From Gemmata palustris (GTDB lineage Bacteria; Planctomycetota; Planctomycetia; Gemmatales; Gemmataceae), in NCBI RefSeq assembly GCF_017939745.1, contig NZ_JAGKQQ010000001.1:1488001-1552000 (forward strand): a DNA stretch of 64,000 nt, written 5' to 3'. Every line of letters begins with the position of its first letter. The first letter of the stretch is position 1. A program made the translations under genes and the position numbers. Below are positions 7,775 to 16,373 of the stretch, piece after piece. A model generated the notes under the pieces. That model had not been told where the DNA came from and did not search any database. It worked only from the letters and a program-made list of their open reading frames with translations.

Positions 7775-9283
7775 ATGCGATACGTACTGACCCTACTGCT
7801 GCTCCCGTTCGGCTACTGTGCCCTCGGGGCCGACGACGCGGCACGCACCTCCGAACGCATCGACGCCCGGATCGACGAGAAGCTGGCGAAGGCGAAAGTC
7901 GAGCCGGCGCCGGCCGCGGGCGACGCGGAGTTCTTCCGCCGGCTGTGTCTCGATCTCAACGGGCGCATCCCGCCGCTGTCGCTCGTGCGCGACTTCCTCG
8001 ACGACGACCGCCCCGACAAGCGCCAGCTCTGGGCGCAGGAACTGATTGAGGGCGATTTCGGCGACCGCTACGCGGCGCACTTCGCGAACTACTGGCGCGC
8101 CGTGTTGCTCGCGCAAGCGAACGCACAGGTCGCACGCCCCGGGCGGCTCGAAGACTACCTCCGCAAGCAGTTCCGGGCGAACGCCCCTTACGACAAGCTC
8201 GTTCGCGACCTGCTCACGAGCGCGGACGCATCCGACTACTTCTCGGCCTACGAGAACAAGCCCGAGAACGTCGCCGGGAGCACCTCGCGCGTGTTCCTGG
8301 GGGTGCGGCTGGAGTGCGCCCAGTGCCACGCCGACCGCAGCGGCGGAACCTGGAGCCGCGAACAGTTCTGGCAGTTCGCGGCGTTCTTCTCGCGCCTGCC
8401 CGGTGCGCGCGCCGACCAGCCCGCGCCCAAAGGCCCACCGCAAATCAAGCTGCCTGAGAAAGAGGAGTACATCACCGCCGAGTTCCTCGACGGCCGCGCA
8501 CTGAACTGGAAGGAGGGCGCGGACCCGCGCACGGTGCTCGCGGAGTGGACCACGCGGGTGGACAATAAGTGGTTCGCGCGGGCCGCGGTCAACCGCATGT
8601 GGGGTTACTTCTTCGGTACCGGGCTCGTCGACCCTGTCGACGGATTGGGCGTGGCCGACAACCTCCCGAGCCACCCCGAACTACTGGACGAGCTGAGCCG
8701 TGCGTTTGCCGAACACAAATTCGATCTGAAGTTCCTCGCCCGCGCCATCACCGGAACGAAGGCGTACCAGCGCACGAGCCGGCAGACGCACGCGGCGCAG
8801 GCCGACCCGCGGTTGTTCGCCCGGATGCCGGTGCGCGGGCTGAGCGGCGAGCAGCTCTACGACAGCTTGACCGAGGCCACCGGGTACGCGCCGCCGACCG
8901 AGAACACGAGTGACGCCCTGCTCATTGCGGCAACGCCCCGGGCCAAGTTCCTCGCGAAGTTTCAGACACAGCCCGACCAGCCCATCGACGCGGCCACGTC
9001 CATTCAACAGGCGCTCTACCTCATGAACGGCAAGTACACCACCACGGCCACGAGCCTGGAGAAAAGCCCGACCCTCCGCGTGATCGCCACCGGTCCCGGG
9101 TCGGTCGCGGAGCAGGTCGAACAACTGTTCTTGGTGACGCTGTCGCGCAAGCCCACCGCGCCCGAGTTGAAGCGCGTGACCGAGTTCGTTGGTTCCGACC
9201 GACCGGCACCGGACCGACAAACCGCGCTCGCGGACGTGTTCTGGGCGCTGCTCAACAGCACCGAGTTCGCGGTGAATCATTAG
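7775..9283 (+). CDS. Secreted DUF1549/DUF1553 protein (planctomycete type)
   Basis: 502 residues. Signal peptide at 1-19 (MRYVLTLLLLPFGYCALGA). DUF1549 follows (FFRRLCLDLNGRIPPLS, FANYWRAVLLAQ, LLTSADASDYFSAYENKPEN), with a haem-like or metal-like CAQCH motif near 190, then DUF1553 (NKWFARAAVNRMWGYFFGTG, GVADNLPSHPELLDELSRAF). This is a short version: many relatives carry an extra N-terminal cytochrome-like domain. Such genes are nearly always next to a DUF1501 gene, as here; the pair is thought to act in the periplasm on complex polysaccharides, but no enzyme activity is proven. I chose ATG 7775 for its signal peptide; the longer frame translates the hairpin repeat. Confidence 0.85.
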   Translation: MRYVLTLLLLPFGYCALGADDAARTSERIDARIDEKLAKAKVEPAPAAGDAEFFRRLCLDLNGRIPPLSLVRDFLDDDRPDKRQLWAQELIEGDFGDRYAAHFANYWRAVLLAQANAQVARPGRLEDYLRKQFRANAPYDKLVRDLLTSADASDYFSAYENKPENVAGSTSRVFLGVRLECAQCHADRSGGTWSREQFWQFAAFFSRLPGARADQPAPKGPPQIKLPEKEEYITAEFLDGRALNWKEGADPRTVLAEWTTRVDNKWFARAAVNRMWGYFFGTGLVDPVDGLGVADNLPSHPELLDELSRAFAEHKFDLKFLARAITGTKAYQRTSRQTHAAQADPRLFARMPVRGLSGEQLYDSLTEATGYAPPTENTSDALLIAATPRAKFLAKFQTQPDQPIDAATSIQQALYLMNGKYTTTATSLEKSPTLRVIATGPGSVAEQVEQLFLVTLSRKPTAPELKRVTEFVGSDRPAPDRQTALADVFWALLNSTEFAVNH

Positions 9284-9352
9284 TTCGGTGCCCGACGGCG
9301 TAGGAAAGAAACTTGGCAGTGCAGTCCGCGAGCGGAACGAGCGCTTGTGTCC

Positions 9353-9408
9353 GTGGCACAGGCCTCTGGCCTGTGGAGGCGCTCACACAGGCCAGAGGCC
9401 TGTGCCAC
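9353..9408. repeat. Hairpin repeat copy 2 (23-bp perfect inverted arms, 10-nt loop)
   Basis: Arms 9353-9375 and 9386-9408 pair perfectly around a GAGGCGCTCA loop. It is the same element as 7623-7678 with one compensatory base-pair change in the stem and one loop change. It lies between the DUF1549/1553 and DUF1501 genes, so read-through would have to pass a 23-bp stem; it could set the expression ratio of the two genes. Confidence 0.8.
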
Positions 9409-9496
9409 CAGACCAAAAGGCCGAACACGCTGATCCCACAAGACGACCGAGTCCGAACCGCGCCCATATGTGAATCGCGCTAACTACGGAGTTCCC

Positions 9497-10819
9497 ATGC
9501 GACCCATCGACCGCCGTTACTTCCTTCGCGCCGGCGCGCTGAGCGTCGGGACCAGCATGTCCGGCTGGTTGGCGCCGCTCGCTACCGCCGCCGCAAAGGA
9601 ACCGGCACGCAAGCGCGCGTGCATTCTGTTGTGGATGAACGGCGGGCCGAGCACCATCGACCTCTGGGATCTGAAGCCGGGTCACGACAACGGCGGGCCG
9701 TTCAAGGAGATCGGCACCGCGGCACCCGGGGTGAAGATCAGCGAGCACCTGCCGAAGATCGCGGCCCGCATGAAGCACGTGGCGCTCGTGCGCTCGATGA
9801 CCAGTAAAGAAGGCGACCACGGGCTGGCCACGTACCTCGCGCACACCGGGTACTCGTCGCGCGGGCCGATCCGCTACCCGTCGCTCGGCTCGGTGGTGGC
9901 CAAGGAACTCGGGGCGGACGACGCGGCGCTACCGAATTTCGTGAGCGTCGCGCCGTTCCGGGCGTTCAGCCCGGCCGCCCACGAGCCGGGGTTCCTCGGC
10001 CCGCGTTACGCGCCGCTCGCGGTGGGCGAATCGAGGCCACTCGCCCCCCAACAGGGCGGTGCGAACCAGGCAATGGAGGTCGAAGACCTCGCGCTACCCG
10101 GCGGGATCGCCGCGGACCGGTTCGACGCGCGCTGGAAGCTGGCGGCCGAACTCCAGCACGAGTTCGCCGCGGAGCGCCCCGACCCCGCGGCCAAGAGCCA
10201 CCACACGGCCTACGACCGCGCCGCGAAACTCATGCGCTCTACCGCCGCGAAAGCGCTCAAGCTCGACGACGAACCGGCCAAACTCCGCGACGCCTATGGG
10301 CGCGACGTCTTCGGCCAGGGGTGCCTGCTCGCCCGGCGGCTCGTCGAGAGCGGCGTGCCGTTCGTGGAAGTGGCGCTCGGCGGCGCGGGCGGGGTGGGCT
10401 GGGACACGCACACGGACAATTTTGATCGCGTCAAGCAACTGAGCCAGACGCTCGACGCCGGATGGTCGGCGCTGATGGACGATTTGAAGGAGAAGGGGCT
10501 TCTCGATACGACCACAATTGTTTGGATGGGCGAGTTCGGGCGCACACCGAAGATCAACGGCAGCAAGGGCCGCGACCACTTCCCCTATGCGTGGTCCGCG
10601 GCGCTGGCGGGCGGGGGGATCAGTGGGGGCCAGGCGCTCGGCAAAACGAGCACGGACGGCACCGCGGTCGAGGAGCGCCCGGTGACTGTGCCGAACTTCC
10701 TCGCGACCGTGTGCAAGGCCCTCGGCATCGACCCGCAAACGCAGAACGTATCGAACACCGGGCGCCCCATCCCGGTCGTCGATTCCGCCGCCAAACCGGT
10801 TGCAGAATTACTCGGTTAA
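9497..10819 (+). CDS. DUF1501 family secreted protein
   Basis: 440 residues. The N-terminus (DRRYFLRAGALSVGTSMSGW) is a Tat-type signal with RR followed by a hydrophobic run, so it is probably exported folded. DUF1501 features: CILLWMNGGPSTIDLWDLKP, GTAAPGVKISEHLPKIA, HGLATYLAHTGY, WDTHTDNFDRVKQLS, TTIVWMGEFGRTPKINGSKG, and DHFPYAWSAALAGGG. The family belongs to the alkaline-phosphatase-like/sulfatase-like fold group; no activity is proven. It pairs with the preceding DUF1549/1553 gene 213 bp upstream. ATG 9497 gives a proper Tat leader; the upstream ATG adds nine residues of no value. Confidence 0.85.
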   Translation: MRPIDRRYFLRAGALSVGTSMSGWLAPLATAAAKEPARKRACILLWMNGGPSTIDLWDLKPGHDNGGPFKEIGTAAPGVKISEHLPKIAARMKHVALVRSMTSKEGDHGLATYLAHTGYSSRGPIRYPSLGSVVAKELGADDAALPNFVSVAPFRAFSPAAHEPGFLGPRYAPLAVGESRPLAPQQGGANQAMEVEDLALPGGIAADRFDARWKLAAELQHEFAAERPDPAAKSHHTAYDRAAKLMRSTAAKALKLDDEPAKLRDAYGRDVFGQGCLLARRLVESGVPFVEVALGGAGGVGWDTHTDNFDRVKQLSQTLDAGWSALMDDLKEKGLLDTTTIVWMGEFGRTPKINGSKGRDHFPYAWSAALAGGGISGGQALGKTSTDGTAVEERPVTVPNFLATVCKALGIDPQTQNVSNTGRPIPVVDSAAKPVAELLG

Positions 10820-11045
10820 TTGCTGCCACGCCTCGTTACGAGCGCCACTTGGGGAGGGCCGACACCCGAATCGCGTGCCCACACCAACTGTACCCGGCCG
10901 CGAAAGCACGGCACTCTCGTGACCGGGTCGCCAGTAAAGCCCCCAATGTGGTTTGATCCCTGTACCTCATGAGCCTACTCTTAAACAAACGGTGTCCCGA
11001 AGCCCGACAGTTCCCGGTGCCTGCCCCTCGAGATCAGCGCACGGA

Positions 11046-11062
11046 AGGACCCGCGGGTCCGG
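11046..11062. terminator. Short palindrome after the polymerase gene
   Basis: GGACCCGCGGGTCC (11047-11060) is a perfect 14-bp palindrome directly next to the polymerase stop codon, in the space between convergent genes. It has no T-run, so terminator function is only a guess. Confidence 0.25.
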
Positions 11063-12712
11063 TCACCCGGCCCAGGTCGCGCCGACCTTCACCTCGACCT
11101 CGACGGGGACCGGGTCAATGAGCGGGGCCATCCCGTCCACCATCGCGCCCCGCACCCACGCCGCGACGTCGCTCTGCTGGGGCGCGCCGCACTCGACCAC
11201 GATCTCGTCGTGCACGAGGAGCACCGGGAACGCGCCCGGGCACGCGGACCGGCGTTCCCACAACAGGGCCAGGGCGCGCTTGAGCCCGTCGGCCCCGGTG
11301 CCCTGCACGGGCGTGTTCAGCTTCTCCGTGAACGCACTCACCCCGACGCGCCGGCGCCCGCCCCGGGTGCGCGTCTCGATGGTCCCGTTGGGCACGCCCC
11401 GGTGCCACGCGCGCAACCCCGGGTACGTGCGGAAGAACGTGTCCCGGTGCCGCCCCGCCTCGGCCTCGGTCAGCGCCACCCCGAAGTTCGAGGCCGCATA
11501 CGCCGCCAGTGCCCGTGCCCCCATGCCGTAGAGGAGCCCGAAGTTCAGCGATTTCGAGAGCTGCCGGTCGTCTTTCGTGACGTCGGTTTTCCCGAGCACG
11601 GCCCGGGCCGTGGTGGTGTGCAGGTCCTCGCCCGCGCGGTACGCGTCGAGCATGCGCCGGTCGCCCGTGATCCGTGCCGCGATGCGGAGCTCGATCTGGG
11701 AGTAGTCGGCTTTCACGAGCACGCGCCCGGGCGGTGCCGCGAAGCACCGGCGGTACCGCGGGTCCCGCGGGAGCTGCTGCAAATTGGGCTCCTTGCAACT
11801 CATGCGCCCGGACGCCCCGGCCCCGATCTGCTTCCAGGTGGCGTACACGCGCGCGTCGGGTGCCACGTGCCGGAGCCACTCGCGCCCGTACGATCCGGAC
11901 AGTTTGGCCGCGGCCCGGTACGCCCGCAGGACCGGTGCGATCGGGTGGTCCAGGGCCGCGAGCGCGTCGTCACCGGTGGAGCTCAGGGTGATCCCGAGCC
12001 GGGCGAAGGCGTCCGTAACTTCATCGACCGAGTTCCAGTTCGTGACCCCGAACAGGTTCCCGGCGTTGGGCGCGAGCGCATCGAGCCGGTCCCGCAGGTC
12101 CCGAACCCGGGCTTCGGCGCCATCGGCCGCGGCTTCCCAGGCCGTGCGATCGAACCCGACCCCGTGCGTTGCGGCCCACGCGACCGCGGGCAGCGCGCCC
12201 ATTTCGGTATCGGCCGTGTTCGTGAGATCCGACCGCGCGAGTTCGTCGGTGAGCTTGTCCCAGAGGGCGAGCGGGACCTCGGCGTCCCGGGCCGCGTATT
12301 CCCGGTGCGAGCCGGTGAGCGCCCCGGACCAATCGGCCGTTTGGAGTTCTTTGTCGAGGGTGATGCCCAGGTGCCGGTGCGCGAGTTCCTTGAGCGAATG
12401 CCCGATCGCGCGGTTCCCGGCGTGGAGCACCTGACTCGCGAGCATCGTGTCGCGCACGCGCCCGGGCACGAACCCGAGGCGCATCAGGAACGGGAGATCG
12501 AACCCCAAGTTCTGGCCGACAATTTCGGTGCCGGCGAGGGCCGCGAACACCGGGGCGAGTGCGGCGCCGGGCTCGGGGAACGCGAACAGGTCGACGAGGA
12601 ACGTGCCGGCGGGTGTCGCGAGGGAAATTAATCGGACCCGGTCCCGAGCGTGCGACAGGCCCGTGGTTTCGAGGTCCAGACCGACCCGGACCCCGGCCCC
12701 GCGCAGCGCGTG
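11063..12712 (-). CDS. Family A DNA polymerase, body of a gene split by in-frame TAG
   Basis: About 549 residues with all catalytic motifs. The 3'-5' exonuclease has DLETTG (Exo I), GQNLGFDLPFL (Exo II) and YAARDAE (Exo III). The polymerase has motif A LVKADYSQIELRIA, motif B RQLSKSLNFGLLYGMG and motif C LLVHDEIVVE. No 5'-3' nuclease domain, as in phage and plasmid polymerases. There is no ATG, GTG or TTG before Exo I; the first GTG (12550) would remove Exo I. The frame is continuous upstream through one TAG (12713-12715) with the ORF 12713-13066, and the junction reads like one protein. It is therefore the body of a 667-codon gene, inactivated or read through. Last gene of element A; replicates the element if expressed. 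Confidence 0.8.
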   Translation of the reverse strand, partial: HALRGAGVRVGLDLETTGLSHARDRVRLISLATPAGTFLVDLFAFPEPGAALAPVFAALAGTEIVGQNLGFDLPFLMRLGFVPGRVRDTMLASQVLHAGNRAIGHSLKELAHRHLGITLDKELQTADWSGALTGSHREYAARDAEVPLALWDKLTDELARSDLTNTADTEMGALPAVAWAATHGVGFDRTAWEAAADGAEARVRDLRDRLDALAPNAGNLFGVTNWNSVDEVTDAFARLGITLSSTGDDALAALDHPIAPVLRAYRAAAKLSGSYGREWLRHVAPDARVYATWKQIGAGASGRMSCKEPNLQQLPRDPRYRRCFAAPPGRVLVKADYSQIELRIAARITGDRRMLDAYRAGEDLHTTTARAVLGKTDVTKDDRQLSKSLNFGLLYGMGARALAAYAASNFGVALTEAEAGRHRDTFFRTYPGLRAWHRGVPNGTIETRTRGGRRRVGVSAFTEKLNTPVQGTGADGLKRALALLWERRSACPGAFPVLLVHDEIVVECGAPQQSDVAAWVRGAMVDGMAPLIDPVPVEVEVKVGATWAG

Positions 12713-13066
12713 CTAGAGTTCGGCCAGCCGGGCCGGGTCGTTGATTACAACGTGCACCGGTCCCGAACCCGTCGGACCCGAATTTTCCGCCCTAAAATGC
12801 CGAATATTCGACGCCCGTCCCTCGGACGGCAGATCAGCATTAGGGACCGGTTCGGGGGCCGTTCGGTTGCGGACGTGTGAACCGGCGTCCGGGACCGGTC
12901 GCGTGAGGTGCGCGAGCAGGGCCGGCTTGTGTGCGCGGATCCGGTCCCGGATCGCGGCGCCGAGTGGCGCGCGGGACCGGACCCGAAGGGCCGCGCCCTC
13001 GGGGATCAGCACGATGCCCCGTTCGGCGAGCCACCGGACCAGTGCGGGTGCGTCGGGAACGGTCAT
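12713..13066 (-). CDS. TubC-like N-terminal domain of the split polymerase gene
   Basis: 117 codons before the TAG. Residues 1-50 (VRWLAERGIVLIPEGAALRV, then IRDRIRAHKPALLAHL) match the TubC N-terminal docking-type fold often found at the front of element-borne primases and polymerases. A charged linker follows, ending HVVINDPARLAEL, which is the usual lead-in strand and helix before the Exo I strand of family A polymerases. The next codons continue that pattern in the same frame after TAG. ATG 13066 overlaps the TGA of the GNAT-like gene (ATGA). Most likely the first part of one TubC-exonuclease-polymerase protein with an amber codon. Confidence 0.7.
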   Translation of the reverse strand: MTVPDAPALVRWLAERGIVLIPEGAALRVRSRAPLGAAIRDRIRAHKPALLAHLTRPVPDAGSHVRNRTAPEPVPNADLPSEGRASNIRHFRAENSGPTGSGPVHVVINDPARLAEL

Positions 13067-13542
13067 ACCACGTCTCCGGGGTGGGCAGATTTGGCAAGGA
13101 ACCGGGTCATCGCGTGCGAGAGCGGCCCCTCGACCGCGAACGCCCCGAACTCCCAAACGAGCGCGGGCCATTCGCCGGACAGGAGCCCGTGGCGCCGGAA
13201 GTACGGGTGCATCCACACCCACTGGAGGGCCCACCCGTGGTCCCGGAGCCGGAAGCACGCGGCCCCGACGCACGGGACCCGGAACGTCCCGCTCGCGCCC
13301 ACGGCCTCGGGGTGGGGCCAGAGGAACGCGACGTGGTCCGGATCGTCCTCCTCCCCGTCGTACCCGTACTGGAGCGCGTACCCCATCTCGCGCCGGCAGT
13401 ACTCGGCGAGCCGGTACACGGCCCGGCGGTGGCTCCGCGGGGACCGGGCGGTAACGCGCCGGGCCGACGGAAGGTAGGCCCCGCGAATGAGCGGGGCGAC
13501 GATGTCGACCGCGTCGGGGCGGATCGCCAGTGGCGTACTCAT
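13063..13542 (-). CDS. GNAT-like acetyltransferase fold protein
   Basis: 159 residues. The C-terminal half shows a GNAT pattern: FRVPCVGAACFRLRD strand pair, VWMHPYFRRHGLL where RRHG fits the acetyl-CoA pyrophosphate loop, then FAVEGPLSHAMTRFLAK as the strand and helix of motif B. The N-terminus lacks a recognisable substrate region. It overlaps the primase gene upstream (13539-13542, ATGA) and the polymerase gene downstream (13063-13066, ATGA), so all three are translationally coupled. A replication-linked role or a host-modifying role are both possible; substrate unknown. Confidence 0.55.
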   Translation of the reverse strand: MSTPLAIRPDAVDIVAPLIRGAYLPSARRVTARSPRSHRRAVYRLAEYCRREMGYALQYGYDGEEDDPDHVAFLWPHPEAVGASGTFRVPCVGAACFRLRDHGWALQWVWMHPYFRRHGLLSGEWPALVWEFGAFAVEGPLSHAMTRFLAKSAHPGDVV

Positions 13543-16373
13543 AGAACTTCCTCGAACGGGTACTCGTCCGTACCGGGTGAATCGGGCTCGGGAGCTTTTT
13601 GGGCACGGACAAAATCATTCTGTCCGGGGTTGGCCGTGTCGGGTTGATCGCCGAGAAACTCAGCGGTTCGGGCATTTTTGTCCATATTGTCCATGCCCCG
13701 ATGGGGGCCTTCGTTTTCCGCGGTCGGTGCGGGCCCGGGGGGACAAGTCGTGGGCGCGGCGGGAGGGGGCGGTTGCAAGATCCCCCCAGGAGGGGCATGG
13801 ACAATATGGACAAAAATGCCCGAAGTGCTTGAATTCGCGGTCCCGGGCCCGTCATGGCCAACCCCGGACAGAATGATTTTGTCCGTGCCCAAAAAGCTCC
13901 CGCCGGGTGCGCCCGGGGCCGCCGATCTCGCCGCGCCCCCGGGGGCGGAGCGGTCCCAGAGCGGGTTCAGGGCGAACGCCTCGCTCGGGCGCCCGCGCTC
14001 GGCCCCCGGGGCCTCGAGCGCACGCACGTACCCGTGGGCCGCGAGCTCCTTGAGCGGCCCGTCCAGGTGCCCGGCCCGGCGGAACGCGGACTGGCCCCGG
14101 ACCTTGCGGTGCAACTCGCGCTTGGTGAACCGGTCCCCGGCCCAGGCGGCCAGTGCCGGGACCAGGAGCCGGGCCGCCTGGGTCTCGGGGGCCCCGACCC
14201 CCAGGCAGCGCCGCCCCTGGGCCTCGAAGTACCACACGATGCGCACCGCGCGCGCCACGCTCGGTTCCCCGACCGGGGCCTCCGTCGGCCGCCCCGCGCA
14301 CACCGCGTCCAGACAGTGGAACAGGGCCGCGAACCGGACCGCGTAGTGCTTGAGTTTGGACAGGACGCCCCGGTACGCGTCCCCGGGCGCGAGCGCGTTG
14401 GCCCGGGCCGCGACGTCGCGGGTGAACGCCTGCCACGCGCTCCGGGCGGCCCCGTCGAACCGCGCGTAGTACGGGCGCCAGGTCCCGGCCGGTGCGCCCT
14501 CGACCGGCACGAGCTCCAGGGCCAGCAGGGCCTCGAGCACCTCGGCGTACCCGCGGGCCAGGGGCTCGGGGACCGTCGCCCAGGACTCCTCGGCTGCCGC
14601 GTGCGGGGCCGGGAAGCTGAGGAGGAACCGGTCCGCCCACCCGTCGTTGGCCGCGCCCCCGCGCCGGAGCTCCTCGCGGAGCTCGCCGATGCTGTCCGGG
14701 CACAGCATCCCGCCCACCGCGGTGAACGGGTCCGACACGACCAGTGGGCCCTCGTCGTGGGTCCCGGCCCGGTTGTTCTTGCACGTGCCGCGCCCGTTCC
14801 ACCCGGACAGCCAGAACGTCTTGTCCGCGCCCCGGCCGCCCTGGCGGTACTGGTTCAGCTGGCGCGTGAACGCGGTGAGCTCGTCCATGAGCACCGCGGT
14901 CCCGCGCGGGTTGTCGCGGAGCACCCGGCGCGCGGCCTCGGTGGTCGTGTCGTCGAGCACCGATTGGCGCAGGGCCGGTTTGGGTGGCTTGGTCGGGGGC
15001 TCCCCCTCGGGGGCCTTCTTCCAGTCCTTGAGGGCCAGTTCGTACCGGGCGTGCTCGGCCTCGAACGCGGCCCGGGCGCTCTCGTGGTCGGCGCGCCAGC
15101 GGGCCTCGGCGGCATCGAGCGGGGCCCGGGCCCGGGCGAGCGCCGGGGACTTGGCGGACCCGGGCGGGGCGACCACGGCGATCCAGAACAGGGGGCTTTC
15201 GGCGTACCCGGGCTTGACCTCGGCGGCCCGGGCGCGCCCGATCGCGGCCCCGAGAACGACGAGCCCGGGACACGCGACGTAGTCAACGGGCACGTGAAGG
15301 GCCGCGGCCGCCGCGGCCCAGTACTCGGTCACCGGAGCGGGGAATAGTTCGATCGGGAACGGGGGCGCGGCCTCGGGCTCGGGGAGCAGAACCGGTGGCT
15401 CCCACACCGGGCCCGGGGATGGCGCCCCGGGCGTTGCCCCGGCGCCCGGGGCGGGCGGGTCGGAGACCCCGAGCCACTCCTTGACCCGGGCGACTACTTG
15501 GTCTGCGGTGGCCCCGTCGAGTGCCGGGTCGAGCATCGCGCGGAGCGCCGGGAGCCCGGTCATGGACTTGCCGTTCTTGAGGCGCTTGCGCGCGTCGGCC
15601 ACCGCTCCCGCGCCCTCCCCGTCGGTGATCTTGGCGACCTTGTCGGGGTCGTTGCGGGCCGCGAACACGGCCGTCATGAACGCGACGGCCCGGGCGTCGC
15701 TCTCGCACCCGGCGCGGACGAGCAGGTTGGCGAGGAGCAGGACCAGGGCGTGGCGCTCGTTCGGTTTGGCGTACCGGGCCACCAGGACCGCGGCCCCGAC
15801 GTGGCGCACCGCGGCACGGAGTTCCGCACCCGGGACCGGGGCTGGCTCTCCGTCCCGGGTCCACTCGAGGGTGACCCCGCTGAAGTGCAGGCTGGGAGGG
15901 AACACGGTCTGCAGGTGCTTGTGCCGCTGTTCGGTGTCGTCCCACTCGGGCCAGCGCAGTTCGACAATGGTGGCCCGGTCCCCGGTGAGCACCGGGTCCT
16001 GGAGCTTGGCGAACGCGGCGCCACCATCGGGAACGGTGTAGAGCGCGTGGGTCGTGTGCCCGTTCCGCCCGAACGCGGCGCGCGTGGCGGGGAGCAGGTA
16101 CGGTCCCGCGGCGACCGCTTCGCCACAGTCGAGGTCCACGTCGGTCAGATTGCCCGAGACCGGGCCCAGCTTGATCCCGAGATTACGCCCGGCGAAGTGC
16201 GCGGGTGCGGCACTGCCGTCGGGCCAGAACCGTGCGTCCGGGTGCTTGCCGGGTTTGGCGCAATCGGCCTTCCCGCACGAGCACGTGCCCGCGTCGGGGT
16301 CGGGCCGGTGTACCGGGACCGTGAACCACCCGCGCGCCCGGTACCGCTCGACGGCTTCGGTGATCGCGCTCAT
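13539..16373 (-). CDS. Prim-pol / DUF3987 primase-helicase
   Basis: 944 residues. The N-terminal bifunctional primase-polymerase domain (about 1-190) has RYRARGWFTVPVHRPD, a CxC-CAKPGKHP metal site, LTDVDLDCGEAV (acidic catalytic pair), GHTTHALY and TIVELRW. The DUF3987 helicase-like region (about 330-800) has VDYVACPGLVVLGAAIGR, Walker A-like APPGSAKSPALARARAP and Walker B AVLMDELTAF. This is the replication protein of element A. The last ~100 residues are low-complexity and are encoded by a giant palindrome (13589-13902), so this tail is probably not a folded domain. ATG 16373 overlaps the TGA of the small gene upstream. Confidence 0.85.
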   Translation of the reverse strand: MSAITEAVERYRARGWFTVPVHRPDPDAGTCSCGKADCAKPGKHPDARFWPDGSAAPAHFAGRNLGIKLGPVSGNLTDVDLDCGEAVAAGPYLLPATRAAFGRNGHTTHALYTVPDGGAAFAKLQDPVLTGDRATIVELRWPEWDDTEQRHKHLQTVFPPSLHFSGVTLEWTRDGEPAPVPGAELRAAVRHVGAAVLVARYAKPNERHALVLLLANLLVRAGCESDARAVAFMTAVFAARNDPDKVAKITDGEGAGAVADARKRLKNGKSMTGLPALRAMLDPALDGATADQVVARVKEWLGVSDPPAPGAGATPGAPSPGPVWEPPVLLPEPEAAPPFPIELFPAPVTEYWAAAAAALHVPVDYVACPGLVVLGAAIGRARAAEVKPGYAESPLFWIAVVAPPGSAKSPALARARAPLDAAEARWRADHESARAAFEAEHARYELALKDWKKAPEGEPPTKPPKPALRQSVLDDTTTEAARRVLRDNPRGTAVLMDELTAFTRQLNQYRQGGRGADKTFWLSGWNGRGTCKNNRAGTHDEGPLVVSDPFTAVGGMLCPDSIGELREELRRGGAANDGWADRFLLSFPAPHAAAEESWATVPEPLARGYAEVLEALLALELVPVEGAPAGTWRPYYARFDGAARSAWQAFTRDVAARANALAPGDAYRGVLSKLKHYAVRFAALFHCLDAVCAGRPTEAPVGEPSVARAVRIVWYFEAQGRRCLGVGAPETQAARLLVPALAAWAGDRFTKRELHRKVRGQSAFRRAGHLDGPLKELAAHGYVRALEAPGAERGRPSEAFALNPLWDRSAPGGAARSAAPGAPGGSFLGTDKIILSGVGHDGPGTANSSTSGIFVHIVHAPPGGILQPPPPAAPTTCPPGPAPTAENEGPHRGMDNMDKNARTAEFLGDQPDTANPGQNDFVRAQKAPEPDSPGTDEYPFEEVL
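13589..13902. repeat. Giant palindrome inside the 3' end of the primase gene
   Basis: Outer arms 13589-13635 and 13856-13902 are perfect reverse complements (47 bp). Inner arms 13667-13699 and 13792-13824 are also perfect (33 bp). The 31-nt segments between them on each side are equal in length and about half complementary, and all pairs share one symmetry axis at 13745.5. The terminal loop is 92 nt. This is one inverted duplication of about 111 bp. It contains repeated GGACAAAA/GTCCAT-type words and is read through as the C-terminal tail of the primase. Confidence 0.9.

Noticed and set aside
11210..12631. 473-codon plus-strand frame opposite the polymerase gene
   Set aside because: Shadow of the polymerase reading frame; no motif, and the minus strand has all family A polymerase motifs.
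12713..13861. Extended 382-codon version of the TubC-like ORF
   Set aside because: The part upstream of 13066 overlaps GNAT-like and primase genes in another frame and is low-complexity; the ATGA junction at 13066 marks the true start.
13854..15347. Long plus-strand open frame (497 codons) opposite the prim-pol gene
   Set aside because: It is the antisense of the prim-pol/DUF3987 gene in GC-rich DNA; translation is low-complexity G/R/P-rich with no domain.
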